From Clostridia bacterium (lineage in GTDB: Bacteria; Bacillota; Clostridia; Peptostreptococcales; Anaerovoracaceae), in contig JAKSSJ010000038.1 in NCBI GenBank assembly GCA_024403215.1, positions 1 through 11,954 on the forward strand: 11,954 nucleotides of DNA, in the 5' to 3' direction. The translations under genes were made by a program, and so were the position numbers. Under the pieces are notes generated by a model. The model searched no databases, was not told the DNA's origin, and was given only the letters and a program-made list of their open reading frames with translations. Shown piece after piece: positions 11,279 to 11,954 of the stretch. Position 1 is the stretch's first letter. Each line of letters starts with the position of its first letter.

Positions 11279-11954
11279 TATTTTACCTCCCCACATAAAT
11301 CATAATCAAATGCATCAGTTACTAAAACATTGACAAACTGTCCTACCTTAAGTTTCTTTTTGGAAGTAAAGATTACTCCGTTATCAATGCCCTCTGCATC
11401 AAATGAGGCTCTGCCAACATACGAGCCATCCTCATCAATCTCTTCAACTAAAACTTCTATTGTATTTCCAATATACTTTTTGTTGTTCTCTAAAGAAATC
11501 TGTCTTTGAAGCTCCATGATTTTATCTCTGCGTCTTTCTTTAACGTCAGATCTAACCTGGCCCTTCATCTTTGCAGCCTTTGTTCCCTCTTCCTTTGAGT
11601 AAGCAAAAACTCCAAGTCTGTCAAATTTCATTTTGCAAACAAAATCATAAAGCTCATCAAATTCCTTTGCAGTCTCTCCAGGAAAACCAGTAATTAGAGT
11701 GGTTCTAATTACAATGCCAGGAATCTCATCTCTAAGCTTATTAACAGTTGCTTCAATACTTTCTTTTGTGGATTTCCTGTTCATTGCCTTTAAAATTTTT
11801 GTCGAGCCATGTTGAACAGGAATATCAATATACTTAACTATCTTATCTTCTGATTTAATTACCTTAATTAACTCATCAGTGATTTCATCCTCATAGCAAT
11901 ACATGAGTCTAATCCACTTAATGCCATCAATCTTGCAAAGTTTTTTAAGAAGCT
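11278..11954 (-). CDS. rimO: Ribosomal protein S12 methylthiotransferase RimO (5' end outside window)
   Basis: The C-terminal 224 residues are present; the frame runs open to the window edge, so the N-terminal domain and the radical SAM CxxxCxxC motif are not seen. The visible part holds the end of the radical SAM barrel: LLKKLCKIDGIKWIRLMYCY (1-20), IPVQHGSTKILKAMNRKS, and ITGFPGET with FAYSKEEGT. A C-terminal TRAM domain covers about 158-224, including YVGRASFDAEGIDNGVIF. RimO adds a methylthio group to the conserved aspartate of S12. FAYSKEEGT and the GRASFDAEGIDNGV segment favour RimO over the tRNA enzyme MiaB. It is coupled to pgsA by a one-base stop/start overlap. Confidence 0.92.
   Translation of the reverse strand, partial: LLKKLCKIDGIKWIRLMYCYEDEITDELIKVIKSEDKIVKYIDIPVQHGSTKILKAMNRKSTKESIEATVNKLRDEIPGIVIRTTLITGFPGETAKEFDELYDFVCKMKFDRLGVFAYSKEEGTKAAKMKGQVRSDVKERRRDKIMELQRQISLENNKKYIGNTIEVLVEEIDEDGSYVGRASFDAEGIDNGVIFTSKKKLKVGQFVNVLVTDAFDYDLCGEVK

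Overview
This window is a compact, AT-rich stretch of bacterial chromosome in which every supported gene lies on the minus strand. It reads as a housekeeping region of a low-GC Gram-positive anaerobe, most likely a member of the Clostridia. Four things point there: a Bacillus/Clostridium-type SOS box (GAAC-N4-GTTC) at recA; the alaS-ireB-ruvX cluster; the cysteine-rich insert in AlaRS; and the paired TIGR03960/TIGR03936 radical SAM proteins beside obg. I cannot assign a genus. I see no insertion sequence, phage gene, CRISPR array, tRNA or rRNA, and no gap between genes longer than about 130 bases.

In the direction of transcription (high to low coordinates) the layout is as follows. (1) The 3' part of rimO (S12 methylthiotransferase, cut by the window edge) is coupled through a TAATG overlap to pgsA (phosphatidylglycerophosphate synthase). 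(2) recA follows, behind a near-consensus promoter with an SOS box over the expected transcription start; cinA, often found between pgsA and recA in Firmicutes, is absent. (3) Six bases after the recA stop begins a perfect TTGACA-17-TATAAT promoter, then a roughly 85-base structured leader, rplU (L21) and rpmA (L27). A 9-bp hairpin separates these from obg. obg overlaps a TIGR03960 radical SAM gene, which overlaps a TIGR03936/DUF2344 gene, followed by a small DUF896 gene. (4) A further strong promoter sits on the end of the DUF896 gene and probably drives comEA-like, mnmA, alaS, ireB and ruvX (cut by the other edge).

The genes are about making and maintaining the translation machinery: ribosomal proteins L21 and L27, the ribosome-assembly GTPase Obg, S12 modification (RimO), tRNA wobble thiolation (MnmA) and tRNA-Ala charging (AlaS). 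DNA repair and uptake (RecA, RuvX, ComEA-like), membrane lipid synthesis (PgsA) and a probable cell-wall-stress regulator (IreB) are added.

I found no wholly new system. The points most worth a second look are: L27 has no cleavable N-terminal extension and the Prp protease gene is missing from its usual place; the functionally uncharacterised radical SAM/DUF2344 pair is translationally coupled to obg; recA has no terminator before the ribosomal-protein promoter; a hairpin insulates obg; and MnmA has a three-cysteine active site.
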